From assembly GCA_966424055.1 (NCBI GenBank), contig CBJLMB010000034.1:7624-71623 (forward strand): a stretch of 64,000 nt of DNA. The letters run 5' to 3'. Shown here in pieces: positions 35,601-43,806 of this stretch. Below the pieces are notes generated by a model, which was not told where the DNA came from, did no database searches, and worked only from the letters and a program-made list of their open reading frames with translations. Both the position numbers and the translations under genes were made by a program. How positions within the stretch are numbered: position 1 is the stretch's first letter; the number at the start of each line of letters is the position of its first letter. This DNA is from Deminuibacter sp966424055. GTDB lineage: Bacteria; Bacteroidota; Bacteroidia; Chitinophagales; Chitinophagaceae.

Positions 35601-36055
35601 CTGCACTTGGTAAATTTTCACAACACGACATTGCTTCTTTGGAAAAAGAAGGAAAATATATCTTAGAAATTGACGGAGAATCTGTTACTTTATTGTTAAG
35701 TGAAGTGGAAATCATCGCAGAAGACATTCCGGGCTGGAGTGTGGCTGGTAAAGGTGCCCTTACCGTGGCGCTGGATATCACCCTCTCCGACCAGCTGAAA
35801 CAGGAAGGGGATGCGCGGGAGTTCGTCAACAGGATACAAAATATAAGAAAAGACAGTGGTTTTGAATTAACAGACCGTATATTCGTAAAAGTGCTGGAGA
35901 ACGGGCAACTGCGGAGTTCCATAAATGAATTTAAAAATTATATTTGCGCGGAAATTTTGGCAGATAATATCGATTTTGTGCCTGAATTGCAGGATGGCAC
36001 CGAAATTGAAGTAAATGACGCTCTGCTGAAAGTAAGCGTTCACAAAAAAGGTTAA
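32645..36055 (+). CDS. ileS: Isoleucyl-tRNA synthetase
   Basis: Charges tRNA-Ile with isoleucine. 1136 residues, class I: HIGH-like GIHH at 57-60 in PPSANGMPGIHH, WTTPWTLPSN editing domain near 245, GWFYTL, and KMSKR at 683-687. The long form with GIHH and no recognisable C-terminal zinc finger resembles the eukaryote-like (type 2) IleS, a group often less sensitive to mupirocin; that property is inference. A -7-like TAACTTCG (32599-32606, one mismatch) lies upstream. The DksA-like gene follows after four bases. Confidence 0.95.
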   Translation: MSNKYQEFSGLNLPAIEQEILQKWSENQAFEQSVSLREGAAPFVFYEGPPSANGMPGIHHVISRTLKDLVCRYKTMKGFQVKRKGGWDTHGLPVELGVEKELGITKEDIGKKISVEEYNRKCREAVLRYKDKWDELTRKMGYWVDLDNPYITFDNNYIESLWWLLKKLYDKGLLYESVSIQPYSPAAGTGLSSHELNQPGTYKDVKDTSAVVMFKAIRDEKSRFLFNALDAAGSPDKEVFFMAWTTTPWTLPSNLGLTVGANIDYVLVQTFNPYTHLPINVVLAQALLGKYFKPEGENGDFANYKEGDKILPWKILAHFKGAQIEECRYEQLLPYEANGPANTGGDPFRVLLGDFVTTEDGTGIVHTAPAFGADDFKVGQKYGIGILVMVDKQGKFVNGLGEFSNRYVKNYKDEPDYVDVNVDICVKLKKENRAFKVEKYEHSYPHCWRTDKPVLYYPLDAWFIKTTALKDRMVNLNKTINWKPKATGEGRFGNWLENMVDWNLSRSRFWGTALPVWRTEDGAEEICIGSIEELTREFEKALAAGLNKNSKLKITGSRLDVDLHKPFVDEIELLSASGKPMKRVPDLIDVWFDSGAMPYAQWHFPFENIEVFAKNYPADFIAEGVDQTRGWFYTLHALAALIKEDVQAELKKAGFPVTEEQYPGLAYKTVVSNGLVLDKNGNKMSKRLGNVVNPFDTIGTFGADATRWYLITNASPWDNLKFDLEGIREVQRKFFGTLYNTYQFFVLYANVDGFAFEEAPIPLAQRPEIDRWILSSLNTLVKKVTAAMDDYEPTLAGRLIEEFVDEHLSNWYVRLCRRRFWKGEYEADKISAYQTLYECLETIVRLMAPVSPFFSDAVFCQLNTVTKRFKAGSVHHVDYPVADEKAIDTLLEERMQLAQDVSSLVLSLRKKVNIKVRQPLQKVLIPVLDAGMKTQLEKVEDLIKAEVNVKELEYVVDTEGVIKKKVKPNFKALGNKLGAKMKAVSAALGKFSQHDIASLEKEGKYILEIDGESVTLLLSEVEIIAEDIPGWSVAGKGALTVALDITLSDQLKQEGDAREFVNRIQNIRKDSGFELTDRIFVKVLENGQLRSSINEFKNYICAEILADNIDFVPELQDGTEIEVNDALLKVSVHKKG

Positions 36056-36059
36056 TCGT

Positions 36060-36968
36060 ATGGCTAACAATAAGAAAGCAGCGAAACCAGCCCCCAAGTC
36101 AACAAAAACTGCTAAACCTGCAGCTAAACCTGCGAAAAAAACAGCCACATCGGCCCCCGCAAAAAAAGCGGCTAAGCCGGCTGCCAAACCGGTAAAACCG
36201 GCCAAAAAAGAGGTTGCCCCTGCAAAAAAAGCGGTTAAACCGGCTGCAAAACCAGCAGCCAAACCTGTTGCCAAACCGGCTGGTAAAAAAGTGGCGGCCA
36301 AGCCTGCTGCCAAAGCTGCTCCGGTGAAGCCAGTGAAACCTGTAGCTACACCTGTGAAAAAAGAGGCGCCAAAGCCTGCACCACAGCCACAACCCGTTGT
36401 GCCTGTTAGTACTAAAGTGGTAGAGGTAAGAAATGCACCGATTCCCAAACCAGTTCCTAAAAAACCAGAACCGGTAAAAGAAGTAAAAGTGCCCAAACTG
36501 TCTGTTAAAACCAGCGTACCCTACCAACCGGAATACCAACCATTAGAACAAAGACAAGATAACCTAAAATCAAACGAACCATTGGTACGATATAGCGACG
36601 CAGATCTGAATGAGTTCAGGGAACTCATCAACAAAAAACTGGAAGCGGCCAAAAAAGAATTGGCCTACCTGCAAGGACTGATCACCCGTAAAGATGAGAT
36701 GGGCGGTGACGAATCTGAAAACCGTTACATGACCATGGAAGATGGCAGTATGAGTATGGAACGCGAACAACTGAGCCAGATGGCCAGCCGCCAGATTACT
36801 TATATCGATCACCTGGAAAAAGCCCTGATCCGTATTGAAAATAAAACATATGGTATTTGCCGCGTAACAGGAAAACTGATCGATAAGGCCAGGTTGCGTG
36901 CCGTTCCGCATGCCACCCTGAGCCTGGAAGCTAAACTGGGATTGGTAAAACCCAGCAGCGAACAGTAA
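36060..36968 (+). CDS. DksA/TraR-like protein with Lys/Ala/Pro-rich tail
   Basis: 302-residue protein in two parts. Residues 1 to about 150 are a very basic, low-complexity K-A-P repeat tract like histone H1 or AlgP tails. Residues about 175-300 resemble the DksA/TraR family: a helical hairpin (SDADLNEFRELINKKLEAAKK) then YGICRVTGKLIDKARLRAVPHA. In zinc-type DksA four cysteines bind zinc; here only C266 remains and it is the only cysteine in the protein, so the finger cannot be classical. Such degenerate DksA proteins after ileS are usual in Bacteroidota. It may bind RNA polymerase and, through the tail, nucleic acid (inference). Confidence 0.85.
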   Translation: MANNKKAAKPAPKSTKTAKPAAKPAKKTATSAPAKKAAKPAAKPVKPAKKEVAPAKKAVKPAAKPAAKPVAKPAGKKVAAKPAAKAAPVKPVKPVATPVKKEAPKPAPQPQPVVPVSTKVVEVRNAPIPKPVPKKPEPVKEVKVPKLSVKTSVPYQPEYQPLEQRQDNLKSNEPLVRYSDADLNEFRELINKKLEAAKKELAYLQGLITRKDEMGGDESENRYMTMEDGSMSMEREQLSQMASRQITYIDHLEKALIRIENKTYGICRVTGKLIDKARLRAVPHATLSLEAKLGLVKPSSEQ

Positions 36969-37007
36969 AAAATGAATACCGCACTGCCTTTGCCAGGCAG
37001 TACAGCA

Positions 37008-37045
37008 TATAAAAACGGTTGTGCATTGCACAACCGTTTTTATAT
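37008..37045. terminator. Bidirectional terminator after the DksA-like gene
   Basis: Perfect 15-bp arms (37011-37025 and 37027-37041) including AAAAACGGTTGTGCA and its inverse complement, A-rich at one end and T-rich at the other. It can end transcription of the DksA-like gene (plus) and of the facing ABC exporter gene (minus). Confidence 0.85.
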
Positions 37046-37164
37046 ATTTTTATTGATACCACTCTTTAAGCTTTGAGAAAAAATTCCCGGACTGAAAAAC
37101 GCATTCTTTTCAGCGCTTTTGGCGTATTCCGAGAGAGAAATTTCCTTAGCCTGCAGCCAGCGTT

Positions 37165-38979
37165 TTATTTCACCTCCTGCATGGCCACCAGCCGGTGATA
37201 GATGCCATTTTTTTCCATCAGTGCTTCATGAGTGCCTCTTTCTGCAATTTCTCCTTTTTGTAAAACAATGATTTCATCCGCATGGCGGATGGTACTTAAA
37301 CGGTGGGCAATCACAATGCTGGTCCTGTTTTGCATCATGTTGTTGATGGCATCCTGTACCAGCCGTTCACTTTCTGTATCCAGTGATGAAGTGGCTTCAT
37401 CCAGTATCAGTATCGGCGGGTTTTTCAGCACTGCACGTGCAATGGTCAGCCGCTGCCTTTCACCACCGCTCAGCTTGGCGCCCCTGTCGCCGATATTGGT
37501 ATCAAAACCATTTTCTTTTTGCTGTATGAAATGGTAGGCATTGGCTACCCTGGCAGCCTGTTCAATACTTTCCCGGGAGGCATCCGGCTTGCCCAGCGCA
37601 ATGTTATTGGCTATGGTTTCATTAAACAGGATGGGCTCCTGTGTTACAATACTGATATGTTTACGTACAGAAGACAGGCTGTATTCTTTGATATTGATAC
37701 CATCAATCAGTATCTCTCCGCCTGTGGCATCATGAAAACGCGGCACCAGATCGGCCAGTGTGCTTTTACCGGCACCACTACTGCCTACCAGTGCAATGGT
37801 TTTCCCTTTTGCAATAGTGAGGTTGATATTTTGCAATATCTGTTTATCACCATAGGCAAAGCTCACATTTCTGAATTCAATTCTATCACTGAACTGCTCC
37901 AGTTGCCTGCTGCCTTCATCTGTTACGGTTACCGGCGCCTGTAATAATTCTTCCACCCGTTCAATTGCTGCTGCCCCGCGCTGCATATTGAAGAAAGAAG
38001 TAGATAGGGTTTTGGCCGGGTTGATGATAAGTCCGAACATGGCAATATAAGTGAACAGGTCATTACCCGGCAGGGTATGGTATTTAATAGAGAGAATGCC
38101 CCCCGAAAAAAGAATGATGGAAAGCACCGCCACTCCCAGTACTTCAGTCAGCGGGGATGCCAGGTCTCTGCGTGCATTCATTTTATTGCGTATCCTGAAC
38201 AACTGATCATTTACACGGAAGAACCTTGTTTTCAGCAACTGCTCAGCCAGGAATGCTTTCACCACACGTATGCCACCCAGTGTTTCATCCATGATAGACA
38301 ATGCCAGCCCCAGTTTAATGGCAGCATCCTGTGATCGCTTTTTAAGTGTGCGGCTGATCCTTCCGATAATAAATGCCGTAAGCGGCAGCAATATCAGCAG
38401 GAACAGCGACAGCACAGGACTGATCACCACCATGGCTATCAGGTAGCCCAGTATGGTGAGCGGATCTTTGATCAGGCCTTCCAGCGTACTTACCACCGAG
38501 CTTTCAATTTCGCTCACATCATTCGTCATCCTGGAAATAATATCCCCCTTTTTCTGCTCAGTAAAATAGCCTACAGGCAATACCAGTATTTTTTCGTACA
38601 GGTCATTACGGAACCGGGTTGTTATGGCACTGCGTATAGGCGCAGAAATATAGTTGGAGAGGTATAAAAAAAAGTTCTTCAGCAGCGTGGCAATAATGAT
38701 CAGGATACAAATAGCGCCCAGGGCGTATATTTTGCCATGTTCTGCAATAGCCTCATTGATGAAATTGGAAATATAACCACCTGCTGCATTCGATTTGATC
38801 ATATCAGTGCTCACCTGCGATTTGCCTCCGTCGTCTTTTACGATCAGTGCGATAAAAGGCGAAATCATGGCAATAGAAATCACACCAAAAATGGTAGCCA
38901 GAATAGTACACAAAACATAAGAGAACAATTTGCCTTTGTAATGCCCTATATACCTGAAAATTCGCTGATAACGTTTCAT
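37165..38979 (-). CDS. ABC exporter, MsbA-like (fused membrane and ATPase domains)
   Basis: Half-transporter of 604 residues that would work as a homodimer, probably flipping lipid or lipopolysaccharide. Membrane domain about 15-325 with six helices; ATPase domain about 355-600 with Walker A VGSSGAGKST, signature LSGGERQR, Walker B ILILDEATSSLD and switch IAHRLSTI. Family members also export drugs, so MsbA function is likely but unproved. An imperfect -7 box (AAGTTTTG near 39037) lies upstream. Confidence 0.88.
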   Translation of the reverse strand: MKRYQRIFRYIGHYKGKLFSYVLCTILATIFGVISIAMISPFIALIVKDDGGKSQVSTDMIKSNAAGGYISNFINEAIAEHGKIYALGAICILIIIATLLKNFFLYLSNYISAPIRSAITTRFRNDLYEKILVLPVGYFTEQKKGDIISRMTNDVSEIESSVVSTLEGLIKDPLTILGYLIAMVVISPVLSLFLLILLPLTAFIIGRISRTLKKRSQDAAIKLGLALSIMDETLGGIRVVKAFLAEQLLKTRFFRVNDQLFRIRNKMNARRDLASPLTEVLGVAVLSIILFSGGILSIKYHTLPGNDLFTYIAMFGLIINPAKTLSTSFFNMQRGAAAIERVEELLQAPVTVTDEGSRQLEQFSDRIEFRNVSFAYGDKQILQNINLTIAKGKTIALVGSSGAGKSTLADLVPRFHDATGGEILIDGINIKEYSLSSVRKHISIVTQEPILFNETIANNIALGKPDASRESIEQAARVANAYHFIQQKENGFDTNIGDRGAKLSGGERQRLTIARAVLKNPPILILDEATSSLDTESERLVQDAINNMMQNRTSIVIAHRLSTIRHADEIIVLQKGEIAERGTHEALMEKNGIYHRLVAMQEVK

Positions 38980-39116
38980 CTGTTCGTATTTGTCTTTTCA
39001 ACGGCCGGGTAAACCTGTTATAAGCATTGCAGGCGGCAAAACTTTCTCATACCAGGCTTCGCATACTCAATAAACCAGCAAAGTAACTACTTTTACAGTC
39101 AATTAAATGTTAGATT

Positions 39117-39494
39117 ATGGAGGAAGGAAAGCGCCAGCGGCAGGTTGCCGGTGTAATACAGGAAGAAATGAACGATATTTTCCGCCGCATGGGACTGAAC
39201 ATGCTGGATGGCGGCATGGTATCTATTGCAGCAGTTAAGGTAACCCCCGATTTACTGGAAGCCAGGATTTACCTGAGTTTTTTCCAGGTACCCGATGCAG
39301 GGGCAGCTATGAAAAAAATAGAAGACAAAGCCTGGGAAATCAAGCGCGAACTGAGCGACAGGGTAAAACACCAGCTGCGCCGTATACCGGTATTGCAGTT
39401 TTTCAAGGATGATACACTTGACCAGGTATTTAAAATGGAAGACCTGTTTAAAAAGATCAACGAGAACAAACCTGATTCACCCGGAAAAGAATAG
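39117..39494 (+). CDS. rbfA: Ribosome-binding factor A
   Basis: Small protein (125 residues) that matures the 16S rRNA 5' end and 30S subunit. KH-like fold signature: EGKRQRQVAGVIQEEMNDI at the start, SIAAVKVTPDLLEARIYLS in the middle, and LRRIPVLQFFKDDTLD near the end, typical of RbfA. A TACTTTTA -7-like box lies about 25 bases upstream. The FtsX-like permease gene follows after 81 bases. Confidence 0.92.
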   Translation: MEEGKRQRQVAGVIQEEMNDIFRRMGLNMLDGGMVSIAAVKVTPDLLEARIYLSFFQVPDAGAAMKKIEDKAWEIKRELSDRVKHQLRRIPVLQFFKDDTLDQVFKMEDLFKKINENKPDSPGKE

Positions 39495-39575
39495 TGCCGG
39501 TCGTTTAAAATACCCGGATAACCGGTTTTTACCCTGAGGAAGAGATAAAGTTTATCATCACCTGAATCAACCAAT

Positions 39576-40799
39576 TTGAAACTTCTTTTTGCCTGGCGCT
39601 ATTTCAAATCAAAAAAATCCACCAATGCCATCAATGTCATTGCCTGGATCAGCGTGCTGGCTATTGCTGTGGGCACCGCAGCACTGATCGTGGTATTGAG
39701 CGTGTTCAATGGTTTTGAAGGCCTGGTAAAGAACCTGTATGGTGATTTTTATTCAGACATCCGCATTGCACCGGCAAAAGGCAAGTTTTTCCGTGTCACA
39801 CCGCAAACCCTGCAGCAGATACAGGCTACTGCCGGTGTAGCGCAGTTAAGCCGGGTGGTAGAAGAAAAGGCGATGCTGATGAATGGCGAAGACAATCAAA
39901 CCATTGTTTTTTTGAAGGGGGTAGATGAACATTATGAGCAGGTGAACCGGCTGCATAACCATATTTCACGAGGCAAATATGAAACAGGCACCACCGATAC
40001 ACCGTCGGTGGTAATGGGGGTAGGGGTTGAAAACGCAGCCCGTGTAGATCCCGAATCACCGCTTTCTTCCAGCCTCACCATTTACCTGCCCAACCGGCAA
40101 GGCACCTCTCTTTCTATTGAAGAGAACATGCTGTCGGCCAATGTGCATGTTGCCGGCTCGTTTATGGTGCAGCAGGAGTTTGACAATAAATATGCTTTTA
40201 CCAACCTGGGTTTTATGCAGTATATGCTGTACCTGAAACCCGATGAATACAGCAGCATTGAACTGTCTGTTACAGACGGCAGGAAAATAAAAGAGATCAA
40301 ACAGGTATTGCAACGTGAGCTGGGAGATGCTTTTGTGGTGAAAACCCGGCTGGAACAGAACCAGAGCTTATTCACCGTGATGCAGGTGGAAAAATGGGTC
40401 ATTTATGGTATCCTGTCGCTGATATTACTGGTGGCTTCATTTAATATGGTTGGAGCTCTAACCATGCTGGTGCTGGAAAAGCAAAAAGATATTGCCGTGC
40501 TCAAAGCCATGGGGGCCAATGATCAAACGATCCAGGGTATTTTTCTCAATGAAGGTTTTGTGCTGGCAGGAGTAGGGGGGGCATTGGGTATGCTGCTCGC
40601 TTTTATTATTTGTTTTCTCCAGTGGAAATTCAAGCTGGTAAAACTGGAAGGCGGCACATTTATCATTGACTATTATCCCGTAAAAATGATGCCAGCCGAT
40701 TTTGTACTGGTATCCATCACCATCGTATTCATTGCCGTTCTGGCCGCGATCATCCCCGCCAAACGCGCCGTAACACAACTGTACAGCCTGAAAAGCTGA
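39576..40799 (+). CDS. FtsX-family permease, LolC/LolE-like
   Basis: Inner-membrane permease of 407 residues with the MacB/FtsX layout: one membrane helix (about 20-45), a periplasmic domain (about 50-265) and three C-terminal helices (about 272-297, 320-347, 375-400). The N-terminus FAWRYFKSKKSTNAINVIAWIS and the segment EKQKDIAVLKAMGANDQTI are typical of LolC/E, which extract lipoproteins for outer-membrane transport. The start is TTG at 39576. The partner ATPase (LolD) is not in the window. Confidence 0.85.
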   Translation: MKLLFAWRYFKSKKSTNAINVIAWISVLAIAVGTAALIVVLSVFNGFEGLVKNLYGDFYSDIRIAPAKGKFFRVTPQTLQQIQATAGVAQLSRVVEEKAMLMNGEDNQTIVFLKGVDEHYEQVNRLHNHISRGKYETGTTDTPSVVMGVGVENAARVDPESPLSSSLTIYLPNRQGTSLSIEENMLSANVHVAGSFMVQQEFDNKYAFTNLGFMQYMLYLKPDEYSSIELSVTDGRKIKEIKQVLQRELGDAFVVKTRLEQNQSLFTVMQVEKWVIYGILSLILLVASFNMVGALTMLVLEKQKDIAVLKAMGANDQTIQGIFLNEGFVLAGVGGALGMLLAFIICFLQWKFKLVKLEGGTFIIDYYPVKMMPADFVLVSITIVFIAVLAAIIPAKRAVTQLYSLKS

Positions 40800-40853
40800 T
40801 AACTCAAGTTGCCAGTTATGGCGGCGAGCTGATAGCGATGCGCTGCGAGACAG

Positions 40854-41193
40854 CATCTCGCAGAACACGCGGAAAACGCAGAAAGGATGATCGTTTTCAG
40901 GATGGCCTCACAAAACAATTTATTCTATTAAACAGTACATGCTGCCTCATGGCTTGCAGCTATAAATACATGGATTATCCCGCAATTTGGGTTAATAGCA
41001 TTGGGCCACAAGGAGTTCATTTCGCGGAACACGCAAAAAATGCAGAAAAGGAAGATGTTTTTCAGGTTGGCCTGGCAAAACAATTTTATTCTATTTAACG
41101 ATCTATCCTATCCATAGCTGGAAGCTCATGGCTGCAGCTGTAAAAAACTACTGGCTACCCGCGACTTGGATTGATAGCGCAACAAGCCCCTTC
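40854..41193. repeat. Two tandem copies of a ~164-bp repeat
   Basis: Copy 1 starts at 40854, copy 2 at 41018. Shared landmarks in order: the core CGCxGAACACGC followed by AAAAxxGCAGAAA, then AGGxTGGCCT, CAAAACAATTT, ATTCTATT, GGCTxGCAGCT and a closing CCCGC-x-x-x-TTGG. The two copies are clearly related but diverged and have no open frame in common. A second cluster of the family lies at 44.5-44.7 kb. Confidence 0.8.
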
Positions 41194-41200
41194 GCAATTA

Positions 41201-41457
41201 TAAAATCTAAACTACGAGTAAGAAGTACTAAAACACCCCCCATTTCCCCTACGCCCCCCTCGTACATCCCACATTGTACCTCGTACATTGAAAAGTGTGA
41301 ACTACGAAGTACGAAGTACAAAAACATCCATTTCCCCTACGCTCCGTCATCGTACTTCCCATTTCGTACTTCGTAATTATAAAGTCTACACTACGAAATA
41401 CTAAAATACTCCCATTTACACTACGCCCCTCCATCGTACATCGTACCTCGTACATCC
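41201..41457. repeat. Three tandem ~90-bp GTAC-rich hairpin repeats
   Basis: Units begin near 41201, 41291 and 41380. Each reads ACTACGA-(x)AGTAC-type at the left, a C-rich middle with CATTTCCCCTACGC or close, and CGTAC-AT/TT-CCCA then CGTAC-x-TCGTA at the right, so the ends of every unit are inverse complements and can fold into a hairpin. Units are 78-90 bases and imperfect. Related sequence flanks the 54.05-54.4 kb element. Confidence 0.8.
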
Positions 41458-41469
41458 AGTTCGCAACTA

Positions 41470-42312
41470 CTAATAATCCCCCAGTGTTTCAGGTAACTGG
41501 GCCAGTGCTTTGGCCAGCTGCTCATCATTGGGAGCAATACCATGCCATTCGTGGTGGCCTTCCATGAAGTCCACACCCTTGCCCATCACTGTTTTCATAA
41601 CAATACCGATAGGCTGACCCTGGCCGGTGAGCGATTTTGCCTGGTCCAGCACGCGGATCACATCATCCACATCATTGCCGTCCATATCCAGCACCTTCCA
41701 GCCGAAATCTTCCAGTTTGGCGTGCAGGTTACCAAGATTCAATACCTTATCAGTAGGGCCATCTATCTGCTGGCCATTATGGTCGATGGTAGCAATCAGG
41801 TTGTCTACCTTGTGGTGGCCGGCGAACAGGATGGCTTCCCAGTTCTGTCCTTCATCCAGTTCTCCATCACCATGGAGGGAATAAACCAAGTGTGTATCAC
41901 CATTCATCTTTTTAGCCAGTGCTGCGCCGATGGCTACGCTCATACCCTGGCCCAGTGAACCGCTGGCAACCCTTACGCCCGGTAAATGTTCGTGGGTGGT
42001 GGGGTGACCCTGCAGCCTGGAATTGATTTTACGGAAGGTGGCCAGCTCTTTTACATCAAAATAACCCGACCTGGCGAGCACGGAATAAAATACCGGCGAA
42101 ATATGACCGTTGGAAAGGAAAAAAATATCTTCATTCAACCCATCTAAATGAAAATCAGGGTCGTGATGCATTACTTTAAAATATAATGTGGTCAGAAAAT
42201 CAGTGCAACCCAGTGAACCACCGGGGTGACCACTTTGAACAGCATGTACCATTCTAACTATATCCCTTCTTACCTGGGAAGCTATTTTTTTAAGCTCTTG
42301 ACTATCTGCCAT
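41470..42312 (-). CDS. Transketolase, N-terminal (TPP-binding) subunit
   Basis: 280 residues corresponding only to the pyrophosphate-binding domain of transketolase (pentose phosphate pathway): HSGHPGGSLGCTDFL near 25, GHISPVFYSV near 70 and the TPP motif GDGELDEGQNWEA near 150. The pyrimidine-binding and C-terminal domains are missing, as in split transketolases where a second gene supplies them. That gene usually follows directly; here only repeats follow. The ORF ends naturally in LPETLGDY, so this is not a truncation. A strong promoter precedes it. Confidence 0.9.
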   Translation of the reverse strand: MADSQELKKIASQVRRDIVRMVHAVQSGHPGGSLGCTDFLTTLYFKVMHHDPDFHLDGLNEDIFFLSNGHISPVFYSVLARSGYFDVKELATFRKINSRLQGHPTTHEHLPGVRVASGSLGQGMSVAIGAALAKKMNGDTHLVYSLHGDGELDEGQNWEAILFAGHHKVDNLIATIDHNGQQIDGPTDKVLNLGNLHAKLEDFGWKVLDMDGNDVDDVIRVLDQAKSLTGQGQPIGIVMKTVMGKGVDFMEGHHEWHGIAPNDEQLAKALAQLPETLGDY

Positions 42313-42327
42313 AAAATTAGTTTATGG

Positions 42328-42357
42328 CAAATCTAAGTGATAAGGCGTAGGCAGCAA
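42328..42357 (-). promoter_or_regulatory. Promoter of the transketolase N-subunit gene
   Basis: Minus-strand TTG (42355-42357), 19-base spacer, TAGATTTG (42328-42335): a full match to the Bacteroidota consensus, 16 bases before the ATG. Confidence 0.65.
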
Positions 42358-42544
42358 AATTGCCGGGGAAGATATCTTAACCGGGCGCAGGTATCAACTG
42401 CATTTCCGAAACGGCTGAATAAATGAAAATAATTATTTCATAATAAGGTTATTAGGAAAAAACAGTGTATTTTGCGGCGCATTTCCCCCACTTTGTGCAT
42501 CCGTATTGAGCAAAACACAATTGTATTACTAAAACAATCACTGC

Positions 42545-43696
42545 ATGGAGCAGATCATCATCGGTGGGATTATTGCGTTTCTGACTACCTTCTATGCCAT
42601 ACCTGTTATTATACAGGTTGCGCACGATAAAAAGCTATACGATATTCCTGATGAGCGGAAAATTCATAAAGCACCAATTCCCCGTTTAGGCGGATTGGCA
42701 ATGTTTGTCGGTTTTATACTGAGCCTGCTGCTTACAGTGATCATAGATAATAAAAGCGGGTTTCAATACTACACAGTCGCTTTCCTGATCATTTTTTTCC
42801 TGGGCGCCAAAGACGATCTCATCGTATTATCGCCCATGCGCAAGTTTGTAGGGCAGTTACTGGTGGCCGCTGTACTGGCTTTCAAAGGAAAACTGCTGAT
42901 CACCAGTATGCATGGTTTCCTGGGTTTACAGGCCCTCGATCCTATGGCCAGCTACCTGCTCACTTTCTTCACCATCATCGTTGTGATCAATGCTTTTAAC
43001 CTGATAGATGGAATTGACGGCCTGGCCGGCAGTATCGGATTAATATCCTCTATTGTATTTGGCACCTATTTTTTCATCAATGGAGATACCGCACATGCAT
43101 TGCTGGCATTTACACTCGCAGGCAGCATCGCCGGTTTCCTGATCTACAATTTTCATCCCGCCCGTATTTTTATGGGCGATACGGGTTCGATGCTGCTGGG
43201 GCTGGTGAACGCCATCCTGGTGATCCATTTTATTGAAATGGCGCCTGTATACCAGCAATACCCGCTGCATGCATCACCCGCAATCGGGTTCGGCATACTG
43301 CTGATACCGCTGATGGATACCCTGCGGGTATTCGGTATCCGTATCCTGCACCGCCGTTCTCCTTTTACACCCGACAGGAATCACCTGCACCATATTTTGC
43401 TGGACAAAGGTTTTTCGCATAAAACCATTACCCTTTCTATCGCTTTTGCTTCTATTGCCTGCAGTGCTGTAGCATTTTCAACAGCCAAACTGGGTACCAC
43501 ACTTTCTATCACCGGGCTGATCTGCCTGTTCTTTGCCGGCATTTACCTGCTGAGCGCTATTAAGCCCAAAGCTGCAAGACTGCATGTGGTGAAAGATTCT
43601 GACCTGGAACAGCTGTCACCGGAAGAACAGCCTGCCGTTAAACTGGTTTCCCTGTTCAATTTTAAAGAACAGCCGGCTGCCGTGGAGGAAGAATAA
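42545..43696 (+). CDS. Undecaprenyl-phosphate sugar-1-phosphate transferase, WecA/MraY-like
   Basis: Integral membrane enzyme of 383 residues that transfers a sugar-1-phosphate (typically GlcNAc-1-P) to undecaprenyl phosphate, starting surface polysaccharide synthesis. About ten membrane helices. PNPT-family motifs in order: KIHKAPIPRLGGLAMF near 40, FFLGAKDDLI near 95, NAFNLIDGIDGLAGS near 150, PARIFMGDTGSMLLG near 205 and the HLHH motif in PDRNHLHHILLDKG near 280, which points to WecA/TagO/TarO rather than MraY. No other polysaccharide gene is adjacent. TA-T-TTTG (one base short of the -7 consensus) lies about 75 bases upstream. Confidence 0.88.
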   Translation: MEQIIIGGIIAFLTTFYAIPVIIQVAHDKKLYDIPDERKIHKAPIPRLGGLAMFVGFILSLLLTVIIDNKSGFQYYTVAFLIIFFLGAKDDLIVLSPMRKFVGQLLVAAVLAFKGKLLITSMHGFLGLQALDPMASYLLTFFTIIVVINAFNLIDGIDGLAGSIGLISSIVFGTYFFINGDTAHALLAFTLAGSIAGFLIYNFHPARIFMGDTGSMLLGLVNAILVIHFIEMAPVYQQYPLHASPAIGFGILLIPLMDTLRVFGIRILHRRSPFTPDRNHLHHILLDKGFSHKTITLSIAFASIACSAVAFSTAKLGTTLSITGLICLFFAGIYLLSAIKPKAARLHVVKDSDLEQLSPEEQPAVKLVSLFNFKEQPAAVEEE

Positions 43697-43721
43697 TAAC
43701 AGCAATAAAATAACTTTTATA

Positions 43722-43747
43722 AAGCAACCTGGCGGGTTGCTTTTTTA
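43722..43747 (+). terminator. Terminator after the WecA-like gene
   Basis: GCAACC (43724-43729), loop TGGCG-type, GGTTGC, then TTTTTT. A compact intrinsic terminator between the WecA-like gene and the frr promoter. Confidence 0.75.
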
Positions 43748-43777
43748 CTTTAAGAAACTTATATAAAAGGGATTTGT

Positions 43778-43785
43778 TAGTTTTG
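43778..43785 (+). promoter_or_regulatory. frr promoter, -7 box TAGTTTTG
   Basis: Perfect -7 match, 21 bases before the ATG at 43807. It overlaps the longest frame from 43774, excluding that start. Confidence 0.55.
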
Positions 43786-43806
43786 CCGCCATCAAAATTT
43801 ACGTAT

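Larger units (their letters stand above)
40800..41469. other. Repeat-filled gap between convergent genes
   Basis: 670 bases without a credible gene, between the LolC/E-like gene (plus) and the transketolase half (minus). It holds two copies of a roughly 164-bp repeat followed by three copies of a roughly 90-bp GTAC-rich repeat. Short open frames here (for example 40838-41098) consist only of translated repeat. Confidence 0.8.

Noticed and set aside
35867..36496. 209-codon minus-strand frame rich in Gly/Phe/Thr
   Set aside because: It is the complement of the Lys/Ala/Pro tract of the DksA-like gene; the repeat composition explains the open frame.
40838..41098. 86-codon plus-strand frame
   Set aside because: It is made of the two copies of the 164-bp repeat; the copies do not conserve the frame as a gene would.
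41201..41457. CRISPR-like array
   Set aside because: The units are contiguous diverged repeats without unique spacers of constant length, and no cas gene is present.
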